The notes: generated by a model from the letters alone, not told the origin. Counted from the stretch's first letter, positions 28,264-38,049 are shown. The stretch is DNA of 64,000 bases from Candidatus Formimonas warabiya (GCF_002777255.1 NZ_CP017634.1:2616903-2680902), one strand, 5' to 3'. Made by a program: numbers and translations.

Positions 28264-28443
28264 AGATTAATCCTCCTCAATCGGTTAGGGAAATAACCCT
28301 TTATATTGGTTGCAGTATATCACAGTTTTTATTGGAATACAATAGCTATTTATTGTTTATCGATATATTTTATTCGTTTTTCAGATAAATTCTTGTGCCT
28401 TTAGGATCTTCATTCCATTCTGTCCTGCCGCACGATACGGAAA

Positions 28444-28478
28444 CAGGCATCCATTCATGATGATCTGATGGATGCCTG
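28444..28478 (-). terminator. Hairpin behind the MacA-like gene
   Basis: Arms CAGGCATCCAT (28444-28454) and ATGGATGCCTG (28468-28478) form an 11-bp perfect stem. On the minus strand it is followed by a short TGTTT, a weak T-run. It is located about 70 bases after the stop of the membrane fusion gene, suitable for ending that operon. Confidence 0.6.
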
Positions 28479-28548
28479 CCTTCTTGATAGATATACCACA
28501 TATACCATCCCAATACACCAGTTTTCATCCAATTAAAACAACACGCCG

Positions 28549-29787
28549 TCAGGAAGATTTCTCAGGCTTGATCCGCATACCTTCCTTGATATTGATATCA
28601 GGGGCGGCCAGCACCGGCTCTCCTTCCTTCAATCCGTCCATAATCTCCGCATACTCTTCATCTTGTATCCCCTTTTGTACGGCCTTCAAAACGGCTTTCC
28701 CATCAGACACGGTAAACACACAATCTTTCCCCTGATAATCAAATACTGCGCTTAAGGGCACCAAGATCACTCCGTTCTTTTTTTCGGTTATTACCCTTAC
28801 ATCCACCTCATAGCCGGGACGCAGCAGCTTTGATTGGCCTGCCGGCTCAATGGTTACGGCGACCCTTTTCTGGTTGACGCCCAGTGACGAGGTTACGGCT
28901 ACGGCACTTGGCGCTATTTTTACAACCTTTCCTCCTATGGTATACTTTTGCTCGGATCTTTCCGTTATTTCAACCTCGTCTCCCAGTTTGACATGGGACA
29001 CTTCGTCAACCAGAATATCCGCCTCAATCTCCAGCCTGCTTACATCCCCGATCACAAAGGCAACAGTGCCGGGCATCCCTACCGTATTTACCTCTGCGTG
29101 TCTTTCCAGAACCACACCGTCTATAGGGGAAACCACTTCCTGCTTTTCCAGGCTATGCAGGATGCTTTCCCTGCTCAGTACAGCCTGCTCCAGCTGAGCC
29201 TGATAGACCGCCCTCACGCTGTCGGGAGTGTTTGCTTCTATCTGCTGCAAATCCAGTTCAGCAGTCTTCATCAGGGCCTCCGCGCTTCCGAGGGCTTCCT
29301 CCTTTTGCTCCAGCTCCGTATTGGTTGCCGCCCCTGCTTCCACCAGTCTCTTCACCTTGCCGAAATCCTCCAGAGCCAACTCATATGCGTCCTTTGACCG
29401 GGCAACTGCAATTTTCACCTTTTCCACACGGATGGCATAATTCTTGATGTCATTGCCTGCAAAGCTCGCCTTGATCTCCTTTATTTTTTCATCCAGATTC
29501 TTTAGCTGGATTTCAAGCTGATTTCTCTCCATGGAAAGGAGCAGCTCACCCTTCTTCACCTGTTGGCCCACCTCGGCGGCTACATTTATCAGGCCGCTGC
29601 CCTCTATGCTTACTGTTTTCACTTCCTTGCATTTGACAGTACCGATATCCTCCACGTACTTCTTGATGTCTCCCCTTTTTGCCTCCGTTACAGACGCTTC
29701 CGTCCCCAGATTTAAAAACATCATAAATGCCAGGAAAGCTATGAATGCCAGCCCGGCAGCCAGAACCCACAACTTTTTCTTTTTCAT
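28549..29787 (-). CDS. Membrane fusion protein of a MacAB-like exporter (HlyD family)
   Basis: The protein has 412 residues with one N-terminal membrane anchor (about residues 6-26). It shows the biotinyl-lipoyl-like halves GLINVAAEVGQQVKKGELLLSME and VVSPIDGVVLERHAEVNTVGMPG, separated by a long coiled-coil hairpin, then a beta-barrel and membrane-proximal domain ending GLKEGEPVLAAPDINIKEGMRI. In Firmicutes such proteins bridge an FtsX-type permease to the wall or export drugs, peptides or lipids. It ends the three-gene exporter operon. Confidence 0.88.
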   Translation of the reverse strand: MKKKKLWVLAAGLAFIAFLAFMMFLNLGTEASVTEAKRGDIKKYVEDIGTVKCKEVKTVSIEGSGLINVAAEVGQQVKKGELLLSMERNQLEIQLKNLDEKIKEIKASFAGNDIKNYAIRVEKVKIAVARSKDAYELALEDFGKVKRLVEAGAATNTELEQKEEALGSAEALMKTAELDLQQIEANTPDSVRAVYQAQLEQAVLSRESILHSLEKQEVVSPIDGVVLERHAEVNTVGMPGTVAFVIGDVSRLEIEADILVDEVSHVKLGDEVEITERSEQKYTIGGKVVKIAPSAVAVTSSLGVNQKRVAVTIEPAGQSKLLRPGYEVDVRVITEKKNGVILVPLSAVFDYQGKDCVFTVSDGKAVLKAVQKGIQDEEYAEIMDGLKEGEPVLAAPDINIKEGMRIKPEKSS

Positions 29788-29811
29788 CTGTTTGACCTCC
29801 CTTACATTCCA

Positions 29812-32190
29812 TTACTCTGCACTTTTCAGCGACTCAACCATGTTAATGGAGAGGATTTTTCTTGTGAGCAGTAAATTCGCCATGATGGTAAAAACAATGA
29901 TCATCAATAGGGCCATAAAGTAGCTGGAAGGGTTCAGCACTGCGGGCAGATACATGGTATCAGTGGCCTGCATTGTTATGACAAGCTCGGTAAGAAATCT
30001 TCCCGGAAGGATACCTGCCAAAGCACCAAAGATGCTTAAAAAGAAATTTTCATTGAATACCAGGCTCTTAAGTTCACCTGAAGTGAACCCCAGCACCGAC
30101 AGGGTCGCAATCTCCCTTCTGCGCTCAAAAATATTGATATTGGTGATGTTGTAAATGACCGCAAAGGCCAAAACACCGGCTCCCAGCACCATAAAGATGA
30201 TGATGCTGCTCGTTGATTGAAGCGTTTTTTCCGTGTTGGCGATGATCTCCGATTTTGATTGAATGGTGCTGACCGTCAGGATATCTTTCAAGCTGTCCAT
30301 TACCTGCTTCTCATATTTGGGATCCTCCAGTTCGATATAGGCTGCATTGGACACAACGCCCTCCTTCAGCAGATAGTTGAGATAATCGGTACTGCATATG
30401 GCACTTTGCCCGATAAACTGCGCGATGGCACCTTTTATATTTACCTCTTTCTTATCCTTATCCTCATTCTTTCCGGGGTAGAAGGACCTGAGATATACCC
30501 TGTCTCCCGGCTTGAGGCCTAATGTATGCATCAAACGTACAGGAAGCAGAATGCCGTCCTGGGGCGGCTTTACCGGATTACCTGCGCTGTCAAAAACGCC
30601 ATATAGCTTTGCTTCCCTGCCAAGGGCAAGAATCCCGATATCCTTCTTCCTCCACCCGCTGGTCAGCTCCATTCCGCTCTCCAGGATCGGCTCTACCGCC
30701 TTAATATGGTCGATGCTCCTTATGTAGTTGAGCTCATCGGCATTCATCATTCCGGACAGGTTGATTTTTATATCGAATCTCTGTATTTTATAAAATTGTT
30801 CCTGCAGCACAAAATCCATAGAATTCTGAAATCCCATTGCAATCAAAAGCAGCATCGTGGAAAAGATGATTCCTATAGAAGCCATTGCAGAACGTTTCTT
30901 ATACCGGAAAAGGTTCCTCAGGATGATTTTCCAGCTGAAGTTGATATTTTCCCACAGCAGCCGGAGGCTTTCAAGAAACAGCTTTTTTCCCGAGGCGGGG
31001 GGCTTCGGTCTCATACTTTCGGCAGGAACCAGGCACAGCTCCTTCCGGCACGCATTGTAGCCTGCGGTAACACAGAAGGCCAGGGCCAGAAGGGCGGCAG
31101 GGAGCACAATACGCAAATGCAGGGCAGTTTCCCCTATCGGGAGATTATAGATGGAGTTATATAAGCTTAGTAAGCCATTGCTTACCAAAAACACGCCTAT
31201 GAACACCCCGATCATGCTCCCAAGTATTCCCACCAGCAAAGGATAGGTCTGATAGTGGAGCATAATTTCCCTATTGCCGTAGCCCAAAGCTTTCAGCACC
31301 CCCATCTGCGTGCGCTGGTTTTCTATCATCCGGGTCATGGTGATGTAAATGATCACCGCTGATGCGATGAAAAAAAGCATGGGAAAAACTGCGGCGATGG
31401 ATTTTAAAGAGCTGATATCCGTATTGAGCATGTTGTAGCTGAGCTGATCCTTTTTTTCCACAATGCCTGTAAGCCCATACTGTGTCAGTACCTTTTCCAT
31501 TTCCGCCTTGACCTTTTTGATATCGGCCTGCTGCTCCAACAGCACGCTGATATCATTGATTGAGCCATTAAAATCCAGGATGGATTGCAAATACGACTTT
31601 TTTACGTAAACCACGCCAAATCTTTCGGGGTCAGGTATCAATTCGCTGGCTTCACGGATCTCATAAGTATATTCAGGACTTTTGGCCGTACCCACAACCT
31701 TCAGCTTCACCCTGTCCCCGTTTACAATTGGTTCTATTGTCTGCCCCAAGGTCAGCCGGTGCGCCTTGAAAAAGTCCTCGGAGACGATGCATTGATTTCC
31801 TCCAGCGCTGGAAAAATAGCTGCCGGACTTCAGTTGAATATCATTGACGATATCCGTTTTTTCGTCCGGAAGAGAAATAAGCCTGACCATGGCTTCCCTT
31901 TTCGCCATACTGATCCTCACATCCTGGACGACTCTTCCCGTAACCATTTTCACCCCGGGAACCGCATCAATCCTTTTGATGATTCCTTCCGGGGCCCGGT
32001 AGAGATCGCCCCACAGATCCCCCATACGGTATTCCCTAAAGTATCCTTCCGCCGCCCCCGTAAGGCTTTCCAGGGCAGAATAGAGGCCTGTATAAAACAT
32101 GACGCCGATAATAACAACAGCCAGAACGGATATGAACTGCCCCCTGGATTCTCCCAGATCCCGATAAAACTTTTTTAAGAAAATCCACAT
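29812..32190 (-). CDS. FtsX/MacB-type ABC permease with two large extracytoplasmic loops
   Basis: The ATG at 32190 overlaps the ATPase stop (TAATG) and gives 792 residues. It has two FtsX repeats: an N-terminal membrane segment, a large external domain, a three-segment bundle (about residues 265-385), then a second external domain and a final bundle (about 670-780). Double-FtsX permeases of this size belong to mechanotransmission ABC exporters that move lipoproteins, peptides or antimicrobials. It forms the pump with the ATPase upstream and the membrane fusion protein downstream. Confidence 0.88.
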   Translation of the reverse strand: MWIFLKKFYRDLGESRGQFISVLAVVIIGVMFYTGLYSALESLTGAAEGYFREYRMGDLWGDLYRAPEGIIKRIDAVPGVKMVTGRVVQDVRISMAKREAMVRLISLPDEKTDIVNDIQLKSGSYFSSAGGNQCIVSEDFFKAHRLTLGQTIEPIVNGDRVKLKVVGTAKSPEYTYEIREASELIPDPERFGVVYVKKSYLQSILDFNGSINDISVLLEQQADIKKVKAEMEKVLTQYGLTGIVEKKDQLSYNMLNTDISSLKSIAAVFPMLFFIASAVIIYITMTRMIENQRTQMGVLKALGYGNREIMLHYQTYPLLVGILGSMIGVFIGVFLVSNGLLSLYNSIYNLPIGETALHLRIVLPAALLALAFCVTAGYNACRKELCLVPAESMRPKPPASGKKLFLESLRLLWENINFSWKIILRNLFRYKKRSAMASIGIIFSTMLLLIAMGFQNSMDFVLQEQFYKIQRFDIKINLSGMMNADELNYIRSIDHIKAVEPILESGMELTSGWRKKDIGILALGREAKLYGVFDSAGNPVKPPQDGILLPVRLMHTLGLKPGDRVYLRSFYPGKNEDKDKKEVNIKGAIAQFIGQSAICSTDYLNYLLKEGVVSNAAYIELEDPKYEKQVMDSLKDILTVSTIQSKSEIIANTEKTLQSTSSIIIFMVLGAGVLAFAVIYNITNINIFERRREIATLSVLGFTSGELKSLVFNENFFLSIFGALAGILPGRFLTELVITMQATDTMYLPAVLNPSSYFMALLMIIVFTIMANLLLTRKILSINMVESLKSAE

Positions 32191-32894
32191 TACCACTCAA
32201 TCCCTTCTATGGGCAGCGGGTTGTCGTTTAATTCCACCGACTCTACTTTGCCGTTTTTGATCCTTACTACCTTATCCGCCATTTGGGCAATGGGACTGTT
32301 ATGGGTGATGATCATCACCGTCTTTTTGAAATCGCGGTTTACATCACGAAGCAGCTTTAAGATGGTTTTGCCGGTGATATAGTCCAGCGCGCCGGTGGGC
32401 TCGTCACATAAAAGCAGGGTAGGATTTTTGGCAACGGCCCGGGCAATGGACACTCTCTGCTGCTCACCGCCTGAGAGCTGGGCAGGGAAATTGGACATTC
32501 TTTCACTCAGGCCCACATTTTTAAGCACCGAAAGCGCATCCAGGGGGGCGTCGCATATCTGGGCCGCAATTTCGACATTCTCAAGGGCCGTCAAATTCGG
32601 CATCAGATTATAGAACTGGAATACAAAACCGATATGTTTTCTTCTGTACATGGTCAATTCATTCTGATTAAACCTGGCTATGTTCTTTCCCTTTACCCAG
32701 ACTTCTCCGGTGGTGGGAAAGTCCATGCCGCCCAGAATATTCAAAACCGTACTTTTGCCCGCCCCGCTGGGTCCGAGGACTACCACCAGCTCCCCGGGGT
32801 TAACCTCAAAGGATATCCCGTCGGCAGCACGTATTTTTATCTCACCCATGACATACTCTTTTACTAAATCTTTCACTGTAATAATTGGTTCCAT
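32190..32894 (-). CDS. MacB/LolD-type ABC ATPase
   Basis: The protein has 234 residues: Walker [10 protein letters not shown], signature [16 protein letters not shown], Walker [14 protein letters not shown]-loop IITHNSPIA. This is the typical MacB-group stand-alone ATPase for FtsX permeases. It is the first gene of the operon; the ribosome site is AGGGGGGGAG and a TetR operator lies 67 bases upstream of its start. Confidence 0.9.
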   Translation of the reverse strand: MEPIITVKDLVKEYVMGEIKIRAADGISFEVNPGELVVVLGPSGAGKSTVLNILGGMDFPTTGEVWVKGKNIARFNQNELTMYRRKHIGFVFQFYNLMPNLTALENVEIAAQICDAPLDALSVLKNVGLSERMSNFPAQLSGGEQQRVSIARAVAKNPTLLLCDEPTGALDYITGKTILKLLRDVNRDFKKTVMIITHNSPIAQMADKVVRIKNGKVESVELNDNPLPIEGIEW

Positions 32895-32960
32895 CCGCTC
32901 CCCCCCTTAGTCCGTCAAATAACCGCCTGGCCATTCCTGATATATTTTCTGCTCTATTAT

Positions 32961-32980
32961 TTAACTAACCGTTTGGTTAA
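32961..32980. promoter_or_regulatory. TetR-type operator in front of the exporter operon
   Basis: TTAACTAACCGTTTGGTTAA is a near-perfect 20-base palindrome. It differs at one position from the site in front of the TetR gene (33794-33813). This pairing shows that the regulator controls both itself and the exporter operon. Confidence 0.8.
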
Positions 32981-33049
32981 ACAAGCCTATAAATAAAATT
33001 TCAAGTCATCTGTTTTTTCAACAGCCCTAGCTTGTAATCGTTGACTTTA

Positions 33050-33775
33050 CTATTCGATATTTTTTTTATGCCACATCCATATATCTTTTTCTGAGATAAT
33101 AAAAGGAAAAGTAACCATCCTGAGTGAGCGCAAGAAAGAGCTGCACACCTCCTGATCGCTTAAAGAACTGCTCTTTTTGTAATCGTCAAAATAAGCGGCA
33201 AAATTAATCAAAGGCATAAATGAAAAGAAAAACTTGTATAGTTTCATATCCTCTGAAAAGTCAAAATATTTACCAACATCTCGGATAATTTTATAAAGTG
33301 GATTGTTTTCTTTTTCCTTCAAAAAATCCGTCAAGCGGAACAGCCCATCGTGATGCTTGCCGTTTTTGAGGGATTCCAGCAAAAGGATCCGGATAATATC
33401 CCTATGCTCCAAAACATACTCAATTAATTTTTCAAAATAAATATTAGCCTGCTGCAAAAAAAAATCAAAAGCTTCCTCATTGATAAAATGAAGACGATCC
33501 GTATTAATATCCAGGCGGCCGTCTTTAACCATCTGTACAATATTCTCATGAATAAAATCCATAGCGATGGAAGTAACACTTTTAAAAAGTGAATCGATCA
33601 AACAATCCAGTATATCTTCCTTACTTTTAAAATAGTAATAGATCAGAGCTTTGTTAACCTTTGCCGCCTCTGCGATCTCATTAACTCTCGTTGCATCAAA
33701 ACCTTTTTCTGAAAATAACGCTATCGAAGCATTGAGGATTCTTTCTCTGGATTCGTTATTTTCTAATTGCTCCAT
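33050..33775 (-). CDS. TetR/AcrR-family repressor of the exporter operon
   Basis: The ATG at 33775 lies after the ribosome site GGAGG and gives 241 residues. The N-terminal helix-turn-helix is typical (RERILNASIALFSEKGFDATRVNEIAEAAKVNKALIYYYFKSKEDIL). The ligand-binding C-terminal part is helical and long for the family. The gene precedes the exporter operon on the same strand, with its own terminator-free gap of 155 bases. Two matching operators support self-repression plus repression of the pump; the inducing ligand is unknown. Confidence 0.88.
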   Translation of the reverse strand: MEQLENNESRERILNASIALFSEKGFDATRVNEIAEAAKVNKALIYYYFKSKEDILDCLIDSLFKSVTSIAMDFIHENIVQMVKDGRLDINTDRLHFINEEAFDFFLQQANIYFEKLIEYVLEHRDIIRILLLESLKNGKHHDGLFRLTDFLKEKENNPLYKIIRDVGKYFDFSEDMKLYKFFFSFMPLINFAAYFDDYKKSSSLSDQEVCSSFLRSLRMVTFPFIISEKDIWMWHKKNIE

Positions 33776-33793
33776 ATCGTTTACCTCCACTAC

Positions 33794-33813
33794 TTAACTA
33801 ACCGGTTGGTTAA
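33794..33813. promoter_or_regulatory. TetR-type operator in front of the TetR gene
   Basis: TTAACTAACCGGTTGGTTAA is a near-perfect palindrome centred 29 bases before the TetR start codon. It matches the operator at 32961-32980 at 19 of 20 positions. Confidence 0.8.
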
Positions 33814-33976
33814 TCTTATTATACTATTTTTTTCCCTAGCGTCAAGATGTAATTTGGTCTGGGCAAAAAGGGCAAGGTGTGTGTAAAATGTTTTCACATC
33901 CCTCACTTTAATTTGCCTCCAATCAGAGGAAATTCCATCTCGTGAAAACGTTTTGTGGCCTTCGGCGGCGTCATTA

Positions 33977-34009
33977 GAAAAGCTCTATGCAAAGCATTTT
34001 ACATAGAGC
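33977..34009 (-). terminator. Terminator behind the lipase pair
   Basis: The arms GCTCTATG (33982-33989) and CATAGAGC (34002-34009) make an eight-base stem that can be extended by AAAGC/GCATTTT-type pairs. On the minus strand TTTTCT follows. It lies about 65 bases after the stop of the second lipase. The other part of the 300-base gap towards the TetR gene shows nothing further. Confidence 0.6.
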
Positions 34010-34074
34010 CGGGAATAAACTTTTTGATTGTGCGCGTCATTCGTGAACCCATTTATATCATAAAGTTGACTATC

Positions 34075-34920
34075 TCAAATGGAATTATTCTCACAGCATA
34101 TTCCTTCAAAGGGAACACATATTCCCGTATCGGGGCAAAAACCCGGGTTCTCCTCGCATAATGTTCTGGCAAAGCCAGGATTCTTTTTGCTGAGATTTTT
34201 GAAATAGCAGCTGATATAATGATCACGGGCTATACTATTCAGTTGAAAAGAAAGCGGTACCTTCATGTTTACATGCCGATAGTATAATCCTTCCTCTGTA
34301 AAAGGAGGGGGATATGCTTGAGCCGGTATAGTAGGAATAACATCGTGGACATTGAAAATACGAATACTATTTTTTACCGTCTGATTGAACCGGCAAGCAA
34401 AGTCAGGGTCTCCTACGCGGGGACTGCCATAAGTATACACAATAGGATGCTGAAACCCAGTGTTCACCGCAATATCTAAAGCAGCCAACACCGCTAAAGC
34501 TGCTCCTAAACTGTACCCGGTTATTAATAGTCTTTTTGTTTTAGGAAGTTTGATTAATTCTCTGATTAATTGGTCTCGGGCCGATTGATAAATACAGGTA
34601 AATCCCCGATGGGTTTTTCCCGCATTTCTCACAAAAGGATATGGTACCTGATACAAGTCTTGGTCTGATTCATTGTCCTTAAATGAATCGGTTCCTCTAA
34701 AAGCCATAATGATGTTATCTTGTGACTCTGCCATAAAACCAAATACTTCTGCTTCCGGCTCTTCAACACCGGCAAGGGCACAAATGATATATCGAAGTTT
34801 AAAGCCTTTTGGCAAGATAAGCTCTCTTTCCTCAAAAAGAAGATTTGACTGATGGCACATGGCCGCAAGCAATATGGCATCTTCACTATGAAAAATATGT
34901 TTTATGTCTGAGCTATTCAT
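34075..34920 (-). CDS. Class 3 lipase-like protein, catalytically intact copy
   Basis: The ATG at 34920 follows the ribosome site AAGGAGC and gives 281 residues; the longer frame is read-in. It is an alpha/beta hydrolase of the fungal lipase-like class 3: nucleophile elbow TGYSLGAALAVLAAL (Ser present), YGSPRVGD, and the Asp-His region FNVHDVIPTIP...RHVNMKVP. There is no signal peptide. The C-terminus has a Cys-containing extension (NPGFCPDTGICVPFEGICC). It is followed 65 bases later by a terminator and preceded by a close paralog. Substrate unknown: a lipid or ester. Confidence 0.85.
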   Translation of the reverse strand: MNSSDIKHIFHSEDAILLAAMCHQSNLLFEERELILPKGFKLRYIICALAGVEEPEAEVFGFMAESQDNIIMAFRGTDSFKDNESDQDLYQVPYPFVRNAGKTHRGFTCIYQSARDQLIRELIKLPKTKRLLITGYSLGAALAVLAALDIAVNTGFQHPIVYTYGSPRVGDPDFACRFNQTVKNSIRIFNVHDVIPTIPAQAYPPPFTEEGLYYRHVNMKVPLSFQLNSIARDHYISCYFKNLSKKNPGFARTLCEENPGFCPDTGICVPFEGICCENNSI

Positions 34921-34936
34921 ATATGCAGCTCCTTTC

Positions 34937-35788
34937 TTAAATGCAGGGCACCGGACACTTGCATGTTCCCTGAAATGGAAAACACATTTCTGTATTGGGA
35001 CAAAAACCAGGATTATCACAGCATAATGCTTTGGCAAAATCAGGATTCCTTTTGCTGAGTTTTTTAAAATAGCAGCCAATTCCGTCATTACGTGGTGTAT
35101 CATTTAGTTGAAAAGAGATGGGAACCTTTGTTTTTACATGTTGATAAGTTAATCCTTCCTCTGTAAAGGGAGGCGGATACACGCGATCCGGGAAAGTCGA
35201 AAAAGAGTCATGAATATTAAAAATCCGGAAACTATTTTTAACCTCTTTGTTGAACCGGCAAGCAAAGTCAGGGTCTCCCACACGGGGACTGCCATAAGTA
35301 TATACGATAGGATGTCCGAATCCGGTGTTTTCTGCTATATCTAAAGCAGCCAGCGTAGCCAGGGCTCCACCGTAGTTATGACCAGTAATATACAGCTTTT
35401 TTGTTGCAGATAGCTTGTTTAATTCTCTGATTAATTTGTCTCTTGTTGATTGATAAATACAGGTAAATCCACGCGAGGTTTTTCCTCCATTTTTAACAAA
35501 AGGATATGGTATTTGAAGGATGTCGTACGCGGCAATAAGGTCTGCAGGATAGGAGGCGTATCCCCTAAAGGCGATAATGATATAATCTTTTGACTCAGCA
35601 ATAAAACCAAATACTTCTTCCGTCGGATTCTCTACGTTGGCATAAGCACGAATGATATATCGAAGTTCAAAACCCATGGGTAAGATTAGCTTTCCCTCTA
35701 GAAAGAACGGATAGGTCTGATAGCACATAGCTGCAAGAAATGTGGCAGCTCTATTGCTGAAAATATTCTCTTTGTTTGAGATAACCAT
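34937..35788 (-). CDS. Class 3 lipase-like paralog with lost nucleophile serine
   Basis: The protein has 283 residues and aligns over its whole length with the downstream copy (16-base gap). The nucleophile elbow reads ITGHNYGGALATLAAL: the catalytic Ser is replaced by Asn (AAC codon). YGSPRVGD and the Asp-His region (FNIHDSFSTFP...QHVKTKVP) are kept, as is the Cys-rich end (GFCPNTEMCFPFQGTCKCPVPC). It is therefore probably a pseudoenzyme, possibly binding the same ligand or regulating its partner. Inactivation by chance after duplication is the alternative, but the rest of the frame is intact. Confidence 0.82.
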   Translation of the reverse strand: MVISNKENIFSNRAATFLAAMCYQTYPFFLEGKLILPMGFELRYIIRAYANVENPTEEVFGFIAESKDYIIIAFRGYASYPADLIAAYDILQIPYPFVKNGGKTSRGFTCIYQSTRDKLIRELNKLSATKKLYITGHNYGGALATLAALDIAENTGFGHPIVYTYGSPRVGDPDFACRFNKEVKNSFRIFNIHDSFSTFPDRVYPPPFTEEGLTYQHVKTKVPISFQLNDTPRNDGIGCYFKKLSKRNPDFAKALCCDNPGFCPNTEMCFPFQGTCKCPVPCI

Positions 35789-35906
35789 ATCTGCAATTCC
35801 TTTCTTATAAAAGATAATATCTCTCTGCTTAATACTATGAAATAGAACCTGGAATAGTTAATGGGTTATGGGTTATAGAGAAAGTTTTTTTCACCTGAAA
35901 ATTAAA

Positions 35907-35939
35907 ATGCCGCACCATTTTTGGTACAGCATTTTTTTT
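35907..35939. terminator. Imperfect hairpin with T8, probable bidirectional terminator
   Basis: ATGCCGCACC and GGTACAGCAT pair with two mismatches around ATTTTT. The plus strand continues with eight T. On the minus strand TTTTAATTTT follows, suited to ending the HD-domain gene that stops at 35982. Confidence 0.6.
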
Positions 35940-35981
35940 GAAACTATTTTCGTTTGCAACTACCGTAAACAAAACCCAATC

Positions 35982-36539
35982 TCATAATTCACACGATCTT
36001 AGGGCCAAGATTGTTTGCTCAATAAGCTCATCAAGCTCCCATCCGAGCATTTTTGCCCCTCGTTCTATCACTTCACGGGAACAACCGGCCGCAAAATTTG
36101 CCGTTTTATATTTTTTCTTCACTGATTTTAATTCTAAATCCATCACGCTTTTGGATGGACGCATGATGGCAACGGCCCCGATCAGTCCTGTAAGTTCGTC
36201 AGTAGCGTATAATATCTTTTCCATTTGATGCTCCGGCTCAATATCTACCGTCAGATCGTATCCGTGACTGGCGACAGCATGAATCAAACGCTCATCAAGC
36301 CCGCGCTCCCCCATAATTTCCTGCACTTTGATACAGTGCTCCTGAGGGTATACCTCGAAATCAAGATCGTGCAAAAGTCCAACAATGGCCCAAAAATCAG
36401 CCTCGTCGCCGTAGCCCAGCTTACATGCAAAATAACGCATTACGCCTTCTACGATCTGAGCGTGTTTTAAATGGAATTCATCTTTGTTAAATTCCGTGAG
36501 AAGCGCCCACGCTTCTTCTCTTGTGATATCCTTTGCCAT
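35982..36539 (-). CDS. HD-domain hydrolase
   Basis: The protein has 185 residues. The metal-binding HD set is visible: HLKHAQIVEGVM, LLHDLDFE, the EHC segment and AVASHGYD. Such stand-alone HDIG-type proteins hydrolyse nucleotides or phosphomonoesters. A single-gene transcript is likely, with its own terminator downstream. The substrate is unknown. Confidence 0.8.
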   Translation of the reverse strand: MAKDITREEAWALLTEFNKDEFHLKHAQIVEGVMRYFACKLGYGDEADFWAIVGLLHDLDFEVYPQEHCIKVQEIMGERGLDERLIHAVASHGYDLTVDIEPEHQMEKILYATDELTGLIGAVAIMRPSKSVMDLELKSVKKKYKTANFAAGCSREVIERGAKMLGWELDELIEQTILALRSCEL

Positions 36540-36654
36540 TTCTATCTCTCCAAATTTATCAGTTTCTTATTAAACAGGTTTATTTAATAGGAATTATAAT
36601 ACTACTTTTACCAAAATGTCAACTATCCTGGATAAAAAAGAACTATCTCAAACC

Positions 36655-38037
36655 TTATTCCGCCAGCCATTGCTTGATCGTTTGATACAGTTGCTCCGTT
36701 TCATCCTGAGATTTATCATTAACAATCACATAGCTTGGATCGTTCCCTTTCAATTGTACCACGATATATTTGTCAACATGATTGTAAACATAAAGCATAC
36801 ATTTCCCATATCCCTCAATGGAGAAATGTCCGAAGCTTTTGTTTAGGCCCCCATATCCATTTGTCCGCATACCGTTCGGAATTTTATCAACTATGGACAG
36901 TGAAACGACCTGATTCTTCTCAAAGCGCATGTCGTACATAGCTGCATCAATTGTAATCTGGGCGCCGTTTTCCGCTATGGTATAATCCTTGATGCCGCCA
37001 TAAAAAACGCTGCCCATGATGATCAGAAATAAAGCAATCATTCCCAGGCCGATGGCTTTCCCGGCCGGGTTTCCGATATTAATCGTCCAACCCATGCCTG
37101 CAATCCGCTTGGGCACAATGATTCTGGGATCATGGGGATTATAGTAGCACCCCCATTTCCAAGTACTTTCCTGTTCAAAAATACCGTCGTCACCCTTCCA
37201 TATTTCACCGAAAAGGCTATTTTCTACAGCACGGATTTTTCTCTGCTGCCAGTGGGCAATCATAAGCAGAGCAACTACCAGAATGGCGGACGATAAAACA
37301 ACAAGGATGCCATTTTTTACATAGATGACAGAAATATTAAACAGAATCCAGAAGACCAGCATGGCAAAAGCGGAAAGTGTCGCCGCTGTTGTATTGATGC
37401 GCTCCTCTGCCCTGGCACTGGCCTGATTCATCTCCGTGAGATCACTGAGCACCGGTGCATGGCGATTTCTCATTTGATAATATAAGTAAACTGTACTTAA
37501 CTGGCACAACGGCCCAATAAGGCTAAAGCCGATAGGGTAGAACACTTGCATCTCTCCATATCGGATTAGAAAAACCGTAGGTATAAAACTCAAGAAAAAA
37601 AATAACCAAGTCCAAAAAGGGGTAAGGCCTGATTTTCCCTTCTCTTTTGCAACATTCATATCAACCGTTACGACCCTCGTGCGCGGGTAAGTCCATGCCT
37701 TTTTCTTTTTTATCGCTAGAAGCCTTTGCTGATAATGATGAATCACAAGCCAATTTGCAAAAAGGTTTGCCATAACCAGAACCAGCATATAGAACTCCGC
37801 GTATGGTCCCATCGCCTTAACCAGCATCAAAAGGCTAAACCCTATGGATAGCAGTAAAACCAGATAACAAGCCATTTTGAATCCCTTGATCATTTCCTGC
37901 ACTTCCGGCGACCTTGCATGTTCGTGGGACAGGGTCACTCCTAGAATCTGATGATCATGATGATTCTTATAGAACAATGCGGACGCAGCCATTGTTCCGA
38001 AAACTAGCCATGTAATAATGAGCAGTACTTGAAGCAT
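36655..38037 (-). CDS. DUF5808 membrane protein with C-terminal PH-like domain
   Basis: The protein has 460 residues with several membrane segments (first at residues 1-20, others around 55-100, 140-185, 225-260 and 325-350). The DUF5808 signature WGCYYNPHDPRIIVPKRIAGMGWTINIGNP lies before the last pair. The C-terminal 110 residues form a beta-rich domain with YTIAENGAQITIDAA that resembles bacterial PH domains. The gene is 12 bases behind the GntR gene, which should control it. Such pairs occur in cell-envelope stress modules, but the function is not established. Confidence 0.75.
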   Translation of the reverse strand: MLQVLLIITWLVFGTMAASALFYKNHHDHQILGVTLSHEHARSPEVQEMIKGFKMACYLVLLLSIGFSLLMLVKAMGPYAEFYMLVLVMANLFANWLVIHHYQQRLLAIKKKKAWTYPRTRVVTVDMNVAKEKGKSGLTPFWTWLFFFLSFIPTVFLIRYGEMQVFYPIGFSLIGPLCQLSTVYLYYQMRNRHAPVLSDLTEMNQASARAEERINTTAATLSAFAMLVFWILFNISVIYVKNGILVVLSSAILVVALLMIAHWQQRKIRAVENSLFGEIWKGDDGIFEQESTWKWGCYYNPHDPRIIVPKRIAGMGWTINIGNPAGKAIGLGMIALFLIIMGSVFYGGIKDYTIAENGAQITIDAAMYDMRFEKNQVVSLSIVDKIPNGMRTNGYGGLNKSFGHFSIEGYGKCMLYVYNHVDKYIVVQLKGNDPSYVIVNDKSQDETEQLYQTIKQWLAE

Positions 38038-38049
38038 AGAAATCCCCCC

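Noticed and set aside
28264-28548. CRISPR-like or tandem repeats
   Set aside because: Only a single hairpin is present; no regularly spaced repeats exist here or elsewhere in the window.
34075-35103. Longer lipase frame starting at 35103
   Set aside because: The first 61 codons read through the end of the upstream paralog; the start at 34920 has a proper ribosome site.
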